Below the pieces are notes generated by a model. That model made no database searches. It was not told where the DNA came from and saw nothing but the letters and a program-made list of their open reading frames with translations. This document shows positions 1 through 10,237 of a stretch of DNA of 64,000 nucleotides, piece after piece (within the stretch, counting starts at the first letter, position 1; each line of letters begins with the position of its first letter). Made by a program: the position numbers and the translations under genes. This DNA comes from Candidatus Handelsmanbacteria bacterium (GTDB taxonomy: Bacteria > Latescibacterota > UBA2968 > UBA8231). The DNA lies in NCBI GenBank assembly GCA_016867395.1, contig VGJS01000002.1, positions 62,001-126,000 of the forward strand, given 5' to 3'.

Positions 1-404
1 GCGGCGGCTTTCTTTTCTTCCTCTAGCCACGTGGCTTCGGCCCGCAGACAGGCGGCGATGCGGAAGGCCGAGCGGGCGGGGGGCCGGGGCGGGGCCTGGG
101 CCTCTATGGGGCGGGGTGGCTTGACCAGCAAGACCGGCAGCCGGCCCTGAAGCCGGTTGTAGCCGATGACCTCGCTGGCGAAATGGCATTTGGCGGTGTC
201 GAGGCTATGGAGGGTCACCAGGGTGCCGCGCCGGGGCTGGTAGTGGGCCGGGGCGTCGATGCACAGGGAGCCGTCCGCCCCCAGGTCCTGGAGCCGGCCG
301 TGGTACGGGGGACCGGTGGCTTCGGTGCCTTCAAAGGACAACAGGAACCGGGTCCCGAGCCGCAGGGGGTCGGGCAGGTCGGGGGTGCGGCGGCCAGGCT
401 TCAT
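1..404 (-). CDS. PilZ/YcgR-like protein, N-terminal part (truncated by window start)
   Basis: Not in the ORF track because it runs off the edge. Minus-strand ATG at 404, open to position 1: MKPGRRTPDLPDPLRLGTRFLLSFEGTEATGPPYHGRLQDLGADGSLCIDAP...GYNRLQGRLPVLLVKPPRP...RSAFRIAACLRAEATW; resembles the YcgR-type N-domain followed by the start of a PilZ domain. Confidence 0.55.
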   Translation of the reverse strand, partial: MKPGRRTPDLPDPLRLGTRFLLSFEGTEATGPPYHGRLQDLGADGSLCIDAPAHYQPRRGTLVTLHSLDTAKCHFASEVIGYNRLQGRLPVLLVKPPRPIEAQAPPRPPARSAFRIAACLRAEATWLEEEKKAA

Positions 405-536
405 CGCAGATCCTCCTCGTTAGTGCTCCCCAGCAATCCCAAAGACTCGCATTCTACAGATCGGCAGAAACGGAAAAATAAGTAGTGCTATTTGATATTA
501 TATGGTATATTTATCTTTAACAGTATCTGAGGCCCG

Positions 537-2543
537 ATGAAGCCTGAGGCGGGAATGGACCGCTCGGTCTCGGAGTTAAGGGGGGTGGGGGCCCGCCGGG
601 CCGCGGTCTTGGGGGAGGCGGGTATCCACACCATCCGGGACCTGCTCTATCACCTTCCCCGGCGCTACCTGGACCGCAGCCTCATCCTGCCCATCGCCCA
701 GATCCCCCCCGGCCAGGAGGTGACCCTGATCGGGCAGGTGCGGCACAAGCGCTTCATCCCGGGGGCGCGGCCCCGTTTCGTGCTCGTCGTCGAGGACGGC
801 ACCGAGGAGATTGCCTGCGTATGGTTCCACGGCGCCCGCTACCTGCAACGCCACTTTGAGGAGGGGGATACCCTGGCCCTCAGCGGCAGGGTGGAGCATT
901 TCCAAGGCCGGCCGCAACTGACACACCCCGAATGCGAGTTTGTCGCCAACGCCGGCGAACCGGAACTACTACACACCGGGGGGATCATCCCCCTCTACAC
1001 CACCAGCGCCGACATGAAGGAGAAGGGGCTGCGCAGCCGGGGTTTCCGCCGGCTGGTCCGCGCCGCCCTGGAGGAGTGCGCCGCCGGGTTGCCCGACCCC
1101 CTCTCCGCCGCGGCGCGGCAGCGGCTGGAACTGGCCGAACTGGGCGGAAGCCTGCGCCAGGTGCATTTCCCCCGCACCTGGGAGGAGATGGTCCAGGCCC
1201 GCCGCCGCCTGGCCTTTGACGAGTGTTACGCCCTCCAGACCCGCCTGGCCCACCGCCGCCTGGCCCGCCGGCAGGGAAAGGCCCCGCCCCTGCCCCCCAG
1301 CCGCCGCCTGGTCCCTGCCCTGCTGGAGGGCCTGCCCTTTGCGTTGACCGGGGCCCAGCGCCGGGTAGCCGGGGAGATCGCCGCGGACCTGGAGCAGGCC
1401 CTGCCCATGTGCCGGCTGCTCCAGGGGGACGTAGGTTCGGGTAAGACCCTGGTGGCCCTCCTGGCCATGCTCCAAGCCGTGGAGGCCGGGTTTCAGGCCG
1501 CGCTGATGGCCCCCACCGAGATCCTGGCCGAACAACACGCCGCCACCCTGGCCGCCCTGGCCCGCCCCCTGGGGGTGGAGGTGCAGTTGCTGGTGGGCGG
1601 GATGCCGGCGGCCCAACGGTGCACCGCGCTGGCCGCCATCGCCTCGGGGGCGGCCCCGCTGGTGGTAGGCACCCATGCCCTCATCCAGGGTGGGGTGGAG
1701 TTCGCAGGGATGGGGCTGGCGGTGGTGGACGAGCAGCACCGCTTCGGGGTGGCCCAGCGCGAGGAGTTGCAGCGCAAAGGGCCGGGGGTCCACCTGCTGG
1801 TGATGACCGCCACTCCCATCCCCCGCACCCTGGCCCTGGCCCTGTACGGCGACCTGGAAACCTCGGCGCTGGACGAGCTGCCCCCCGGCCGCCAGCCGGT
1901 GCGCACGGCCCTGCGCGGGCCGGAGCGGCGGCCCCAGATCCGCGAATTCGCCGCCGACCAGATCCGCCAAGGTCGGCAGGTCTACATCGTCTACCCGCTG
2001 GTGGAGGAATCGGAAAGGCTGGCGGTCATTTCGGCCAGCGAGGGTTTGGCAGAACTGAAGGAGGGGCCCCTCAGGGGTTTCTCCCTGGGGCTCTTGCACG
2101 GGCAACTGCGCCCTGAGGAGAAAAACCGGGTGGCCCGGGCCTTCAAGGCCGGGGAAATCCAGGCCCTGGTCTGCACCACGGTGGTGGAGGTGGGGGTGGA
2201 CGTGCCCAACGCCACGGTGATGATCGTCGAGCACGCCGAGCGTTTCGGCCTGGCCCAGTTGCACCAGTTGCGCGGGCGGGTGGGGCGGGGGGCCCAGCAG
2301 TCCTATTGCATCCTGATCGCAGGCAGCCAGACCGCCGGGGAGGCCGAGCGCCTCGAAGTTTTGTGCCAGACCCAGGACGGCTTCGAGATCGCCCGCCGCG
2401 ACCTGGAACTGCGGGGGCCGGGGGAGGTGTTGGGCCTGCGCCAGGCCGGGCTTTCCGAATTGACGGTGGCCGACCTGGCCGGCGACGCGGCCCTGATGCT
2501 GCGGGCCAGGGAGGAGGCTTTCCAGTGCGCGGGGCTCTCCTGA
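537..2543 (+). CDS. recG: ATP-dependent DNA helicase RecG
   Basis: Walker A LLQGDVGSGKT, motif II DEQHRFGV (DEQH), MTATPIPRTLAL, VCTTVVEVGVDVPNAT, RGRVGRG; N-terminal wedge domain 'LRGVGARRAAVLGEAGI'. True start may be ATG 555. Confidence 0.96.
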   Translation: MKPEAGMDRSVSELRGVGARRAAVLGEAGIHTIRDLLYHLPRRYLDRSLILPIAQIPPGQEVTLIGQVRHKRFIPGARPRFVLVVEDGTEEIACVWFHGARYLQRHFEEGDTLALSGRVEHFQGRPQLTHPECEFVANAGEPELLHTGGIIPLYTTSADMKEKGLRSRGFRRLVRAALEECAAGLPDPLSAAARQRLELAELGGSLRQVHFPRTWEEMVQARRRLAFDECYALQTRLAHRRLARRQGKAPPLPPSRRLVPALLEGLPFALTGAQRRVAGEIAADLEQALPMCRLLQGDVGSGKTLVALLAMLQAVEAGFQAALMAPTEILAEQHAATLAALARPLGVEVQLLVGGMPAAQRCTALAAIASGAAPLVVGTHALIQGGVEFAGMGLAVVDEQHRFGVAQREELQRKGPGVHLLVMTATPIPRTLALALYGDLETSALDELPPGRQPVRTALRGPERRPQIREFAADQIRQGRQVYIVYPLVEESERLAVISASEGLAELKEGPLRGFSLGLLHGQLRPEEKNRVARAFKAGEIQALVCTTVVEVGVDVPNATVMIVEHAERFGLAQLHQLRGRVGRGAQQSYCILIAGSQTAGEAERLEVLCQTQDGFEIARRDLELRGPGEVLGLRQAGLSELTVADLAGDAALMLRAREEAFQCAGLS

Positions 2544-2671
2544 TGGGTTTGGGAGCAAAAGGTTTTGACATTTGGAGGGCGCCCTTTTACCTTACTAACC
2601 ACCCCCGTTCCAACGGCAAAAATACACCCCACAGTCCCCTGGTCCCGAACCGTTTCACTTTGCGGATTCAC

Positions 2672-3772
2672 ATGCCCTCGACCATCCGGTCCCGCCCTAG
2701 TGCCTGGGTCTGGCTGGCCGCCGGCGCCTGGCTTTCGGCCTGCGCCGTGCCGCCCAAACACACCCTGGAGCTCGCCAACCGCGATATCGTCTACGCCGAA
2801 GAGGAGGGCGCGGCCCATTACGCCCCCGACCTCCTCGGGGCCGCCAAGGATTCCCTCGACGCCTCCTACCGCAAGATCCGCAGCGAACAGGGGGAGTGGT
2901 TCGAGCCGATGCGGGACTACACCCCGGCCTTTTCCGCGGCCCTGGCCGCCTCGCACCAGGCTCAGGCCGCCCTTACCGCGGCCCTCGAAGCCCGCAAGGC
3001 GCGCCGGGAGAAACTGGAGGCCGAGTTTCAGGCCCTCAGCGCCAACCTGAAGGACGCCTTCCAGAGCACCCGGGGCCTCCCCTCGCGGCGGGGGGAGAAT
3101 CGGCGCCTCACCAAGGCCGAGATCACCCTGCATGTGGCCGAGGATCAGTTGCGCAAGGACTACCTGGACCCGGCCGAACAAAAGCTTTTGGAGGCGGCAC
3201 AGACCATTAACAGCGTGCGCGAAAAGACCGGCAGCTACATCGCCAAGTACTTGCAGGGCAACGGGGACCGCTGGAGCAAGTGGGCGCGGGAGACGGTGGA
3301 GGTCTCGGCGCGCCAGAACAGCTACGCGGTCATTGTGGACAAGAGCAACCACACCTGTTATCTCTACTATGACGGCCGGCTCAAGAAGCGCTACGAGGCG
3401 GACCTGGGAGCCAACTGGATGGCCCAGAAGAGCATGTCGGGGGACAAGGTGACCCCCGAAGGCAAGTACCGCATCATCGGCAAGCGGCAGCGGCCCGACG
3501 GGCACAAGGCCCTGGACCTGAACTACCCCAACGCCGAGGACCTGCGGCGCATCGCCGAGGACAAGCGGCGGGGCCGCATCCGCAAAGGGGCCAATCCCGG
3601 CTACGCCATCCAGATCCACTCGGGCGGGGGCAGGGGGCAGGATTGGACCGCCGGCTGCGTGGCCCTGGCCAACCCGGACATGGACGAACTCTTCCGCACC
3701 GTGGGAGTGAACACCCCGGTGACCATCGTCGGGGCCTGGGATAACAAGGCGGTGGCCGAATCGCGGTTCTGA
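2672..3772 (+). CDS. L,D-transpeptidase (ErfK/YbiS/YkuD-type) lipoprotein
   Basis: Signal peptide with lipobox 'LSAC'; C-terminal 'YAVIVDKSNHTCYLYYDG...GDKVTPEGKYRI...AIQIHSGGGRGQDWTAGCVAL' YkuD active-site motif. Confidence 0.85.
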   Translation: MPSTIRSRPSAWVWLAAGAWLSACAVPPKHTLELANRDIVYAEEEGAAHYAPDLLGAAKDSLDASYRKIRSEQGEWFEPMRDYTPAFSAALAASHQAQAALTAALEARKARREKLEAEFQALSANLKDAFQSTRGLPSRRGENRRLTKAEITLHVAEDQLRKDYLDPAEQKLLEAAQTINSVREKTGSYIAKYLQGNGDRWSKWARETVEVSARQNSYAVIVDKSNHTCYLYYDGRLKKRYEADLGANWMAQKSMSGDKVTPEGKYRIIGKRQRPDGHKALDLNYPNAEDLRRIAEDKRRGRIRKGANPGYAIQIHSGGGRGQDWTAGCVALANPDMDELFRTVGVNTPVTIVGAWDNKAVAESRF

Positions 3773-3792
3773 GCCGAGGGGATGGAGTGTGG

Positions 3793-3826
3793 CGGGCAGG
3801 AGATCGTTCTCCTGCCCGTTTTTTTT
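3793..3826 (+). terminator. Rho-independent terminator
   Basis: Perfect 10-bp stem cgggcaggag-atcgtt-ctcctgcccg followed by T8, just downstream of the L,D-transpeptidase. Confidence 0.9.
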
Positions 3827-4373
3827 AGCGGGAGGCCAGCCAGAGGGCGAGGAAGATCATCAGGTACGCGCCCAGGCTGCGGGTCAGCAGCCAGCCCCAA
3901 TTGCCCAGGCGCAGAGCCGCCCAGGCCACCACCGCCCCGTGCAGCAGGAAACCCACCCCCAGGTACAGAGTGGCCCTGGCCAGGAGTTGCTGCATGCGCG
4001 GCTGCTGGGCCAGTTGCTGCACCTGGGCTGGCAGGGCCGGGCCGTAGCGGGCCATGGCCGTCACCAGCAGGGGCTTGCCCAGGCCCCAGGTGATCAACAG
4101 GGCCAGGGCGGTGAAGGCGCTGAGGACCACCGGCTTGCACTTGATGAAGAGGGCGTTGTTGTAGCGCAGGGCCAGCCCGCCGAAGATGAGGATGAGCAGG
4201 GTGGAGGCGATGGAGAACTCGTCGATCTCGCCGAAGTAGGCGTATTCCCAGACCAGTTCCAGGCCGGCCACCCCCAGGGCCCAGAGCACCGCCCGCCGGG
4301 TGTTGCCGAAACTGTCCACCACCACAAAGACCAAGAGCGGCACCAGGTCCAGCAGCAGCAGGGACCAGTTCAT
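3825..4373 (-). CDS. IspZ/YciB-like multi-pass inner-membrane protein
   Basis: MNWSLLLLDLVPLLVFVVVDSFGNTRRAVLWALGVAGLELVWEY...; five or more hydrophobic segments. Confidence 0.55.
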   Translation of the reverse strand: MNWSLLLLDLVPLLVFVVVDSFGNTRRAVLWALGVAGLELVWEYAYFGEIDEFSIASTLLILIFGGLALRYNNALFIKCKPVVLSAFTALALLITWGLGKPLLVTAMARYGPALPAQVQQLAQQPRMQQLLARATLYLGVGFLLHGAVVAWAALRLGNWGWLLTRSLGAYLMIFLALWLASR

Positions 4374-5249
4374 CTACAGGCCCACCCCAAACTCGGCTCG
4401 GAACTCGCGCCAGACCTCGGCCGGCACCTCGGCGGTGGCGGCCTGGTACACCTCCTCCACCTGTTGCCGGGAGCAGGGCCCGGACATGGCGATGCCCTCG
4501 ATGGGGGCGGCCAGGACGTACTGGAGGGCCAGGTGGCGGATATCCACCCCCCGCTGGCGGCACCAGACCCACATGGCGTGGGCTATGGGCTCGGCCTGCC
4601 GGTCCGGTTCGGGGCCGGCCAGGCGGCCCATGCCCAGGGCGCTGGCCAGGATGATGCCCACGCCTTTGTCGCGCGCCAGGGGCAGGGTGGTGGCGGCCAC
4701 CGACTGGTCGAGCAGGGTATAGTCCAGATAGCTGAGCACGATCTCGATCTGGCCGGTCTCGATGGCCCGGCGGTGGAACTGGTGCTGGCGCACCCCCACG
4801 CCGAGGTGGCCGATGAGGCCCTCGTCCTTCATCTTGAGCAACTCGTCGAGGGCGGCGCCGGGGGCCAGGGGGATCTCGATGTCGGGCGGGTCGTGGATGA
4901 GCACCGCGTCGAGATAGTCGGTCTTGAGCAGTCGCAGGCTGTTCTCCACGCTCCAGCGGGTGGTTGCGGCGGAGAAATCGTGGCGCTTCTCTGGGTGGGT
5001 GCCGGTCTTGGTCTGAAGATAGATCCGCTCCCGCCAGCCCCCCTCCAGGGCCAGGCCCACCCGCCTTTCGCTCTCGCTGTACAGGGGCGAGGTGTCCAGA
5101 TAGTCCAGGCCCAGTTCGATGGCGCGGCGGATGCCCTCCACGGCCTCCGCGTCGCTGACGTTGGCGCTACCGAAAAAGGCGCAGCCCAAGCCCAGGGCCC
5201 TGGGGGTCATGCCGGTTTTTCCCAGCCGGCGGCGTTGGAGTTCTGCCAT
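4374..5249 (-). CDS. Aldo/keto reductase
   Basis: MAELQRRRLGKTGMTPRALGLGCAFFG...IELGLDYLDTSPLYSESERRVGLAL...LQTKTG...ENSLRLLKTDYLDAVLIHDP. Confidence 0.92.
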   Translation of the reverse strand: MAELQRRRLGKTGMTPRALGLGCAFFGSANVSDAEAVEGIRRAIELGLDYLDTSPLYSESERRVGLALEGGWRERIYLQTKTGTHPEKRHDFSAATTRWSVENSLRLLKTDYLDAVLIHDPPDIEIPLAPGAALDELLKMKDEGLIGHLGVGVRQHQFHRRAIETGQIEIVLSYLDYTLLDQSVAATTLPLARDKGVGIILASALGMGRLAGPEPDRQAEPIAHAMWVWCRQRGVDIRHLALQYVLAAPIEGIAMSGPCSRQQVEEVYQAATAEVPAEVWREFRAEFGVGL

Positions 5250-5322
5250 TCCTGCTTCCTTTCTGGCGACGGGTTTTGTAGTATTATAGCCACAATCGCG
5301 GCAAAAAAAAATGGGAGGGAGG

Positions 5323-5817
5323 ATGACCATAGGGGGCGCGGTGATCGCCGCCCTGTCCGGGGCCCTGCTGGGGCTGGGGGGGTTCACCTTCTACTACGGG
5401 CAGGGGCTCTCGTATTTTAGCCGCGACCCGGCGGCCTGCGTCAACTGCCACATCATGCAGCCGCAGTTCGACTCGTGGCAGAAGGCCAGCCACCACACCG
5501 CCGCCACCTGCGCCGACTGCCACCTGCCCCATGATTTCCTCCCCAAGTGGCTGTCAAAGGCCGAGAACGGCTTCTGGCATTCCCAGGGGTTCACCCTCCA
5601 GGACTTCCACGAGCCGATCTTCATCCGCCAGCGCAACCAGCGGGTGCTGCACGACAACTGCCTCAACTGCCATGGGCCCCTGGTCCACGAACTGCTGGCG
5701 GGGGCGACCACCGACGCCGACGCGATCAGCTGCGTCCATTGCCACCGCTCCGCCGGCCACGGCGAGGCCGTAGGCCTGGGCAAGTACGAGCCCCTTTCTT
5801 CCCGCAAAGAACCCTAA
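5323..5817 (+). CDS. nrfH: Cytochrome c nitrite reductase small subunit (NapC/NirT family, tetraheme)
   Basis: N-terminal TM anchor and four CxxCH (CVNCH, CADCH, CLNCH, CVHCH); immediately upstream of nrfA. ATG 5323 has SD gggagggagg. Confidence 0.92.
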   Translation: MTIGGAVIAALSGALLGLGGFTFYYGQGLSYFSRDPAACVNCHIMQPQFDSWQKASHHTAATCADCHLPHDFLPKWLSKAENGFWHSQGFTLQDFHEPIFIRQRNQRVLHDNCLNCHGPLVHELLAGATTDADAISCVHCHRSAGHGEAVGLGKYEPLSSRKEP

Positions 5818-5832
5818 CCAACAGGTGAGAGG

Positions 5833-7254
5833 ATGAACCGCAAGACCCTCCTCGGGTACGGCGCCGTGGTGGTGGTGGTGTCGGGCCTCAGCGCCCTGGT
5901 CACCGGCCTGCTGATGAACATCTACGAGCGCAAGAGTGAGGCCAAGAACCCCTACGTCCACCTGGTGGAGGTGAGCGAAGACGACACCGACCCGGCCAAG
6001 TGGGGGGTCAACTGGCCCAAGCAATACGAGTCCTACCAGTTGACCGCCCTGGCCACCCGCACCCGCTTCGGTGGGCACGGGGGCAGCGAGGCCCTGCCGG
6101 AGCAGAAGATCGAGCGCGACCCCTGGCTCAAACGCATCTTCCTGGGGTACGCCTTTTCCATTGACTACCGCGACCGCCGCGGCCACGCCTACATGCTCTC
6201 TGACCAGGAGGAGACCAAGCGGCTGAGCAAGCCCCAGACCGGCTCCTGCCTGCACTGCCATGCCTCGGTCATGCCCCTCTACCGCGAGCTGGGGGGCGGA
6301 GACGCGATGGCGGGGTTCAAGGCGAGCTATCAGCTCTCCTACCAGGAGATGAACGCCAGATTGCACGCCAGCGGCCACGCCCATCCGGTCTCCTGCGTGG
6401 ACTGTCACAGCGCCGAGACGATGAAATTGCGGGTGACCCGCCCCGGCTTCGTCAAGGCCATCCAGGCCTTGGCCGCCTCCGAGGCCCCCCTGCCGCACCT
6501 GCCCTCCATCGAGCGCTGGCGCGCCACCAACCGCCAGGCCCCCTACGACCCCAACGCCCTGGCCTCGCGCACGGAGATGCGCTCCTTTGTCTGCGGCCAG
6601 TGCCACGTCGAGTATTACTGCTCCAGCGCCATGCCCCTGGAGTTCCCCTGGAGCAAGGGCCTGCGCGCCGAGGATCTGGAGGCTCACTGGAACGGGGTGG
6701 TCCTGCCCAAGGGCGGCCGCTTCTTCGACTTCAAACACAGCGAGAGCGGAGCCGAGATCCTCAAGGTCCAGCACCCCGAGTTCGAGCTGTGGTCCCAGGG
6801 CATCCACGCGCGCTCCGGGGTGGCCTGCGCCGACTGCCACATGCCCTACCAGCGGGATGGGGCCACCAAGGTCTCGGATCACTGGGTGCGCAGCCCCCTG
6901 CTCAACGTCAACCGCGCCTGCCAGACCTGCCACCACAGCGAGGAGCAGGAGATCCTCGCCCGGGTGGAGGTCATCCAGACCCGCAACTTCAACCTGCTCC
7001 AACGCGCCGGCCAGGCCCTGGTGGACCAACTCGACGCCATCCAGGCCGCCAGAGCCGCCGGGGCCGGGGACGAGCAGTTGCAGCCAACCCGCGAACTCCA
7101 ACGCCAGGCCCAGTGGCGGTTGGACTTTGTCGCCGCCGAGAACTCCATGGGCTTCCACGCCCCCCAGGAGGCGGCCCGGTTGCTGGGCGAGGCGGTGGAC
7201 CTGGCCCGCCAGGGGCAGGTGGCGGCCCTCAAGGCCAAAGAGGCCGGGCGCTGA
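5833..7254 (+). CDS. nrfA: Ammonia-forming cytochrome c nitrite reductase NrfA (CxxCH-type)
   Basis: Five heme motifs (CLHCH, CVDCH, CGQCH, CADCH, CQTCH); '[12 protein letters not shown]' and '[25 protein letters not shown]' are NrfA signatures. Confidence 0.93.
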   Translation: MNRKTLLGYGAVVVVVSGLSALVTGLLMNIYERKSEAKNPYVHLVEVSEDDTDPAKWGVNWPKQYESYQLTALATRTRFGGHGGSEALPEQKIERDPWLKRIFLGYAFSIDYRDRRGHAYMLSDQEETKRLSKPQTGSCLHCHASVMPLYRELGGGDAMAGFKASYQLSYQEMNARLHASGHAHPVSCVDCHSAETMKLRVTRPGFVKAIQALAASEAPLPHLPSIERWRATNRQAPYDPNALASRTEMRSFVCGQCHVEYYCSSAMPLEFPWSKGLRAEDLEAHWNGVVLPKGGRFFDFKHSESGAEILKVQHPEFELWSQGIHARSGVACADCHMPYQRDGATKVSDHWVRSPLLNVNRACQTCHHSEEQEILARVEVIQTRNFNLLQRAGQALVDQLDAIQAARAAGAGDEQLQPTRELQRQAQWRLDFVAAENSMGFHAPQEAARLLGEAVDLARQGQVAALKAKEAGR

Positions 7255-7282
7255 GACCTATTCCCTTCACCGGAGACAGAGG

Positions 7283-10123
7283 ATGAAATACCTGGGCACC
7301 TGGCTGGCGGCCCTCTTGTGCCTGTGGGGCTGCACCCCGGCCCCGCGTCCCCCGGTAGGCAAGGCCCCGGCCGGGGTCACCCCGCTGATGGACCAGCGAC
7401 TGCCGGTGGACCCCCAGGTGAAACTGGGCCGGCTGGACAATGGCCTCTCCTATCTGATCCGCGCCAACCAGCGCCCCGAAAACCGCGCCGAGCTGCGACT
7501 GGTGGTCAAGGCCGGCTCGGTGTTGGAGGAGGAGGGGCAGCGGGGCTTGGCGCACGTGGTCGAGCACCTGGCCTTCAACGGCACCCGGCATTTCGCCAAG
7601 CAGGAGCTGGTGGACTATCTCGAATCGGTGGGCATGCGCTTTGGCCCGGATCTCAACGCCTACACCGGCTTCGACGAGACCGTGTACCTGCTCCAGGTGC
7701 CCACCGACAGCGCCGGGGTGATGGAGACCGCCTTCCAGATCCTGCAGGACTGGGCCGGGGGGATCAGCTTCGACCCCGGGGAGGTGGACATGGAGCGGGG
7801 GGTCGTGGTCGAGGAGTGGCGGGGCAGCCGGGGCGCCGAGGCGCGACTCTTGGATCTGCAGTTGCCGGTGATCCTCAAGGGCTCGCGCTACGCCAGCCGC
7901 CTGCCCATCGGCGAGAAGGCGGTGCTGGACACCTTTGGGCGGGAGGACCTGCTGCGCTTCTACCAACAATGGTACCGGCCCGAGCAGATGGCCCTGGTGG
8001 CGGTGGGGGACTTCGACCCGGCGCAGGTGGAGGAACTGGTCCGGGCCTATCTGGGCAATGTTCCGGCTTCACCCTCGCTGGAGGCGCGGCCCTGCTTTCC
8101 GGTCCCCGACCACGCAGAGCCCCTCTTCTCCATCAACGCCGACCCCGAGGCCACGGGTTCGAGCGTGGCTCTCTACTTCAAGAAGGATGTGGACGCGCAC
8201 CAGACTGTAGGGGGCTACCGCCAGTACCTGGTCGAGGCCTTGTACGCGGGCATGCTCAACCGCCGGCTCTACGAGCTGAGCGTGGCCGAAAGCCCACCCT
8301 TCCTCTCGGCCTACGCAGGCATGGACCTGCTGGTGCGGACCAAGGAGTGCCACTTCCTGGGCGCGGTGGTGGCCGACGGGGGGGTGGAGCGCGGGCTGGA
8401 GGCCCTGCTCAGCGAGTGCCGGCGGGTGCAGCGCCACGGCTTCACCGCCACCGAACTGGAGCGCGAGAAGAAGGAGTTGCTGCGGGGGATCGAGCAGAGC
8501 TACCGGGAGCGCGACAAACACGAGTCCGGGGATTTTGCCGACGAGTACCTGCGCTACTTCACTGAGGAGGAGCCCATCCCAGGCATCGTCTACGAGTACG
8601 GCCTGTACCAGACCTTCCTGCCCCAGATCGGCCTGGCGGAGGTGGAGGGGCTGGCCAGGCACTGGGAGGGGAACCACAACCTGGTGGTGGTGGTGAGCCT
8701 GCCCGAAAAGGAGGGGGTCAAGGCCCCCACCGAGGCGCAACTCAAAGCGGTCTTCGACCAGGTCAAAAAGAAGGAGATCACGCCCTACCGGGACCTGTTG
8801 GCCGGCCTCACCCTGCTGGAGTCGGCCCCGTCCCCGGCCCCCATCCTCTCCACCCGCGAAATCCCCGAGCTGGGGCTGACGGCCTGGCAGTTGGGCAACG
8901 GGGTGGGGGTGGTGCTTAAGCCCACGGACTTCAAGAACGACGAGGTGCTCTTCAGCGCCTATAGCCCGGGGGGCCATTCTTTGGTGGCCGACTCCGAGTA
9001 CGTGGCCGGGGTGACCGCCGACGCGGTGGTCAAGGAAGGGGGGGTGGGCCGTTTCAGCCAGGTGGAATTGCAGAAGCTGCTGGCCGGCAAGGTGGCGGAG
9101 GTCTCTCCCTGGATCGGGGGTCTGGAGGAGGGGCTGTCGGGCCGGGCCTCCCCCGAGGACCTGGAGACCCTGTTCCAACTCATCTACCTGTACATGACCC
9201 AGCCCCGCCAGGACTCCACCGCCTTTATCGCGTACCAGGGCTGGCTGCGGGGCATGCTCCAGAACCGCAGCGCCAGCCCCGAAAGTGCCTTCCGCGACTC
9301 CCTCCAGGTGACCCTGGCCCAGCACCACCTGCGCTCCCGGCCCTGGTCCGAGGCTTTGGTGGAGGAGATGGACCTGGACCGCTCCCTGCGCATCTACCGC
9401 GACCGCTTCGCCGACGCCGGAGATTTCACCTTCTTCCTGGTGGGCAACTTTAGCCTCGACGAGGTGCGGCCCCTGGCGCAGCGGTACCTGGGCGGGTTGC
9501 CGGCCCAGGGGCGGCGGGAGTTGTGGCGGGACCTGGGGGTGGAGCCTCCTGCGGGGGTGGTGGTGCAGGAAGTGTATAAGGGCCTCGAACCCAAGAGCCT
9601 CACCCAACTGGTCTTCACCGGCCCCCTGGCCTGGGAACGCCAGAAGCTCTACGGCCTGCACGCCCTGGCCGCGGTGCTCGAAATCCGTCTGCGCGAGGTG
9701 CTGCGCGAAGACCTGGGCGGCACCTACCGGGTCAGCGTCAACGCCTCGGCCTCCCACTACCCCCGCGAGCAGTATTACCTGGCCGTGGGGTTTGGCTGCG
9801 ACCCGGCGCGGGTGGAGGAGTTGACCGGGGTGGTCTTCGCCGAGTTGGAGGCGCTCGTGCAGCAGGGCCCGGACCCGCGGCAGGTGGAGAAGGTGCGCCA
9901 GATGCAGCGCCGCCAGCGCCAGGTAGATCTGGAGGAAAACAGCTTTTGGCTCGAAGCCGTAGAATCGGCCTATGTCCACGGCACTGACCCGCGCCAGATC
10001 CTTGAATACGAGGCCCTGGTCGAGGGCCTGACCCCGGCTGCGGTGCAGGACATGGCCCGCCACTGCCTCAACCGCGAGCGGTACGTGCAGGTATCCCTGT
10101 TTCCCGAGGGGATGAAGAGATAG
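7283..10123 (+). CDS. M16 (pitrilysin/insulinase) zinc protease, two-domain, predicted lipoprotein
   Basis: Lipobox 'LWGC'; HVVEHLAFNGT (inverted zinc motif HxxEH); ORF track starts at 6587 but ATG 7283 with SD 'agagg' is the likely start. Confidence 0.93.
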   Translation: MKYLGTWLAALLCLWGCTPAPRPPVGKAPAGVTPLMDQRLPVDPQVKLGRLDNGLSYLIRANQRPENRAELRLVVKAGSVLEEEGQRGLAHVVEHLAFNGTRHFAKQELVDYLESVGMRFGPDLNAYTGFDETVYLLQVPTDSAGVMETAFQILQDWAGGISFDPGEVDMERGVVVEEWRGSRGAEARLLDLQLPVILKGSRYASRLPIGEKAVLDTFGREDLLRFYQQWYRPEQMALVAVGDFDPAQVEELVRAYLGNVPASPSLEARPCFPVPDHAEPLFSINADPEATGSSVALYFKKDVDAHQTVGGYRQYLVEALYAGMLNRRLYELSVAESPPFLSAYAGMDLLVRTKECHFLGAVVADGGVERGLEALLSECRRVQRHGFTATELEREKKELLRGIEQSYRERDKHESGDFADEYLRYFTEEEPIPGIVYEYGLYQTFLPQIGLAEVEGLARHWEGNHNLVVVVSLPEKEGVKAPTEAQLKAVFDQVKKKEITPYRDLLAGLTLLESAPSPAPILSTREIPELGLTAWQLGNGVGVVLKPTDFKNDEVLFSAYSPGGHSLVADSEYVAGVTADAVVKEGGVGRFSQVELQKLLAGKVAEVSPWIGGLEEGLSGRASPEDLETLFQLIYLYMTQPRQDSTAFIAYQGWLRGMLQNRSASPESAFRDSLQVTLAQHHLRSRPWSEALVEEMDLDRSLRIYRDRFADAGDFTFFLVGNFSLDEVRPLAQRYLGGLPAQGRRELWRDLGVEPPAGVVVQEVYKGLEPKSLTQLVFTGPLAWERQKLYGLHALAAVLEIRLREVLREDLGGTYRVSVNASASHYPREQYYLAVGFGCDPARVEELTGVVFAELEALVQQGPDPRQVEKVRQMQRRQRQVDLEENSFWLEAVESAYVHGTDPRQILEYEALVEGLTPAAVQDMARHCLNRERYVQVSLFPEGMKR

Positions 10124-10179
10124 TAAAAATATTAAAAATAATTATTTATACACATGAATACCCACTGCCATTCCCACTT

Positions 10180-10208
10180 TTGACAGCTGCACATTGGTTT
10201 AGTATGAT
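10180..10208 (+). promoter_or_regulatory. Near-consensus sigma70-type promoter
   Basis: TTGACA (10180-10185), 17-nt spacer, TATGAT (10203-10208); AT-rich upstream (taaaaatattaaaaataattattta). Confidence 0.65.
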
Positions 10209-10237
10209 TCCCTTTGCACAGCGTGGCTGCCAACCTT

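Noticed and set aside
969-2558. 529-aa antisense ORF opposite recG
   Set aside because: Shadow ORF typical of GC-rich genes: His/Gly/Pro/Gln-rich text, no recognisable domain, fully opposite a clear RecG reading frame.
2303-3619. 438-aa minus-strand ORF spanning the recG 3' end and the L,D-transpeptidase
   Set aside because: Crosses two unrelated convincing genes on the other strand; low-complexity composition.
3789-5420. 543-aa + ORF opposite the IspZ-like and aldo/keto reductase genes
   Set aside because: Gly/Gln/His-rich shadow of two genuine minus-strand genes.
8069-10063. 664-aa antisense ORF opposite the M16 protease
   Set aside because: Shadow ORF; the M16 frame has clear motifs throughout.
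10129-10160. AT-rich palindrome aaataattattt after the M16 gene as terminator or operator
   Set aside because: Short AT-only palindrome within an AT-rich promoter-upstream region; more simply an UP-like element or chance.
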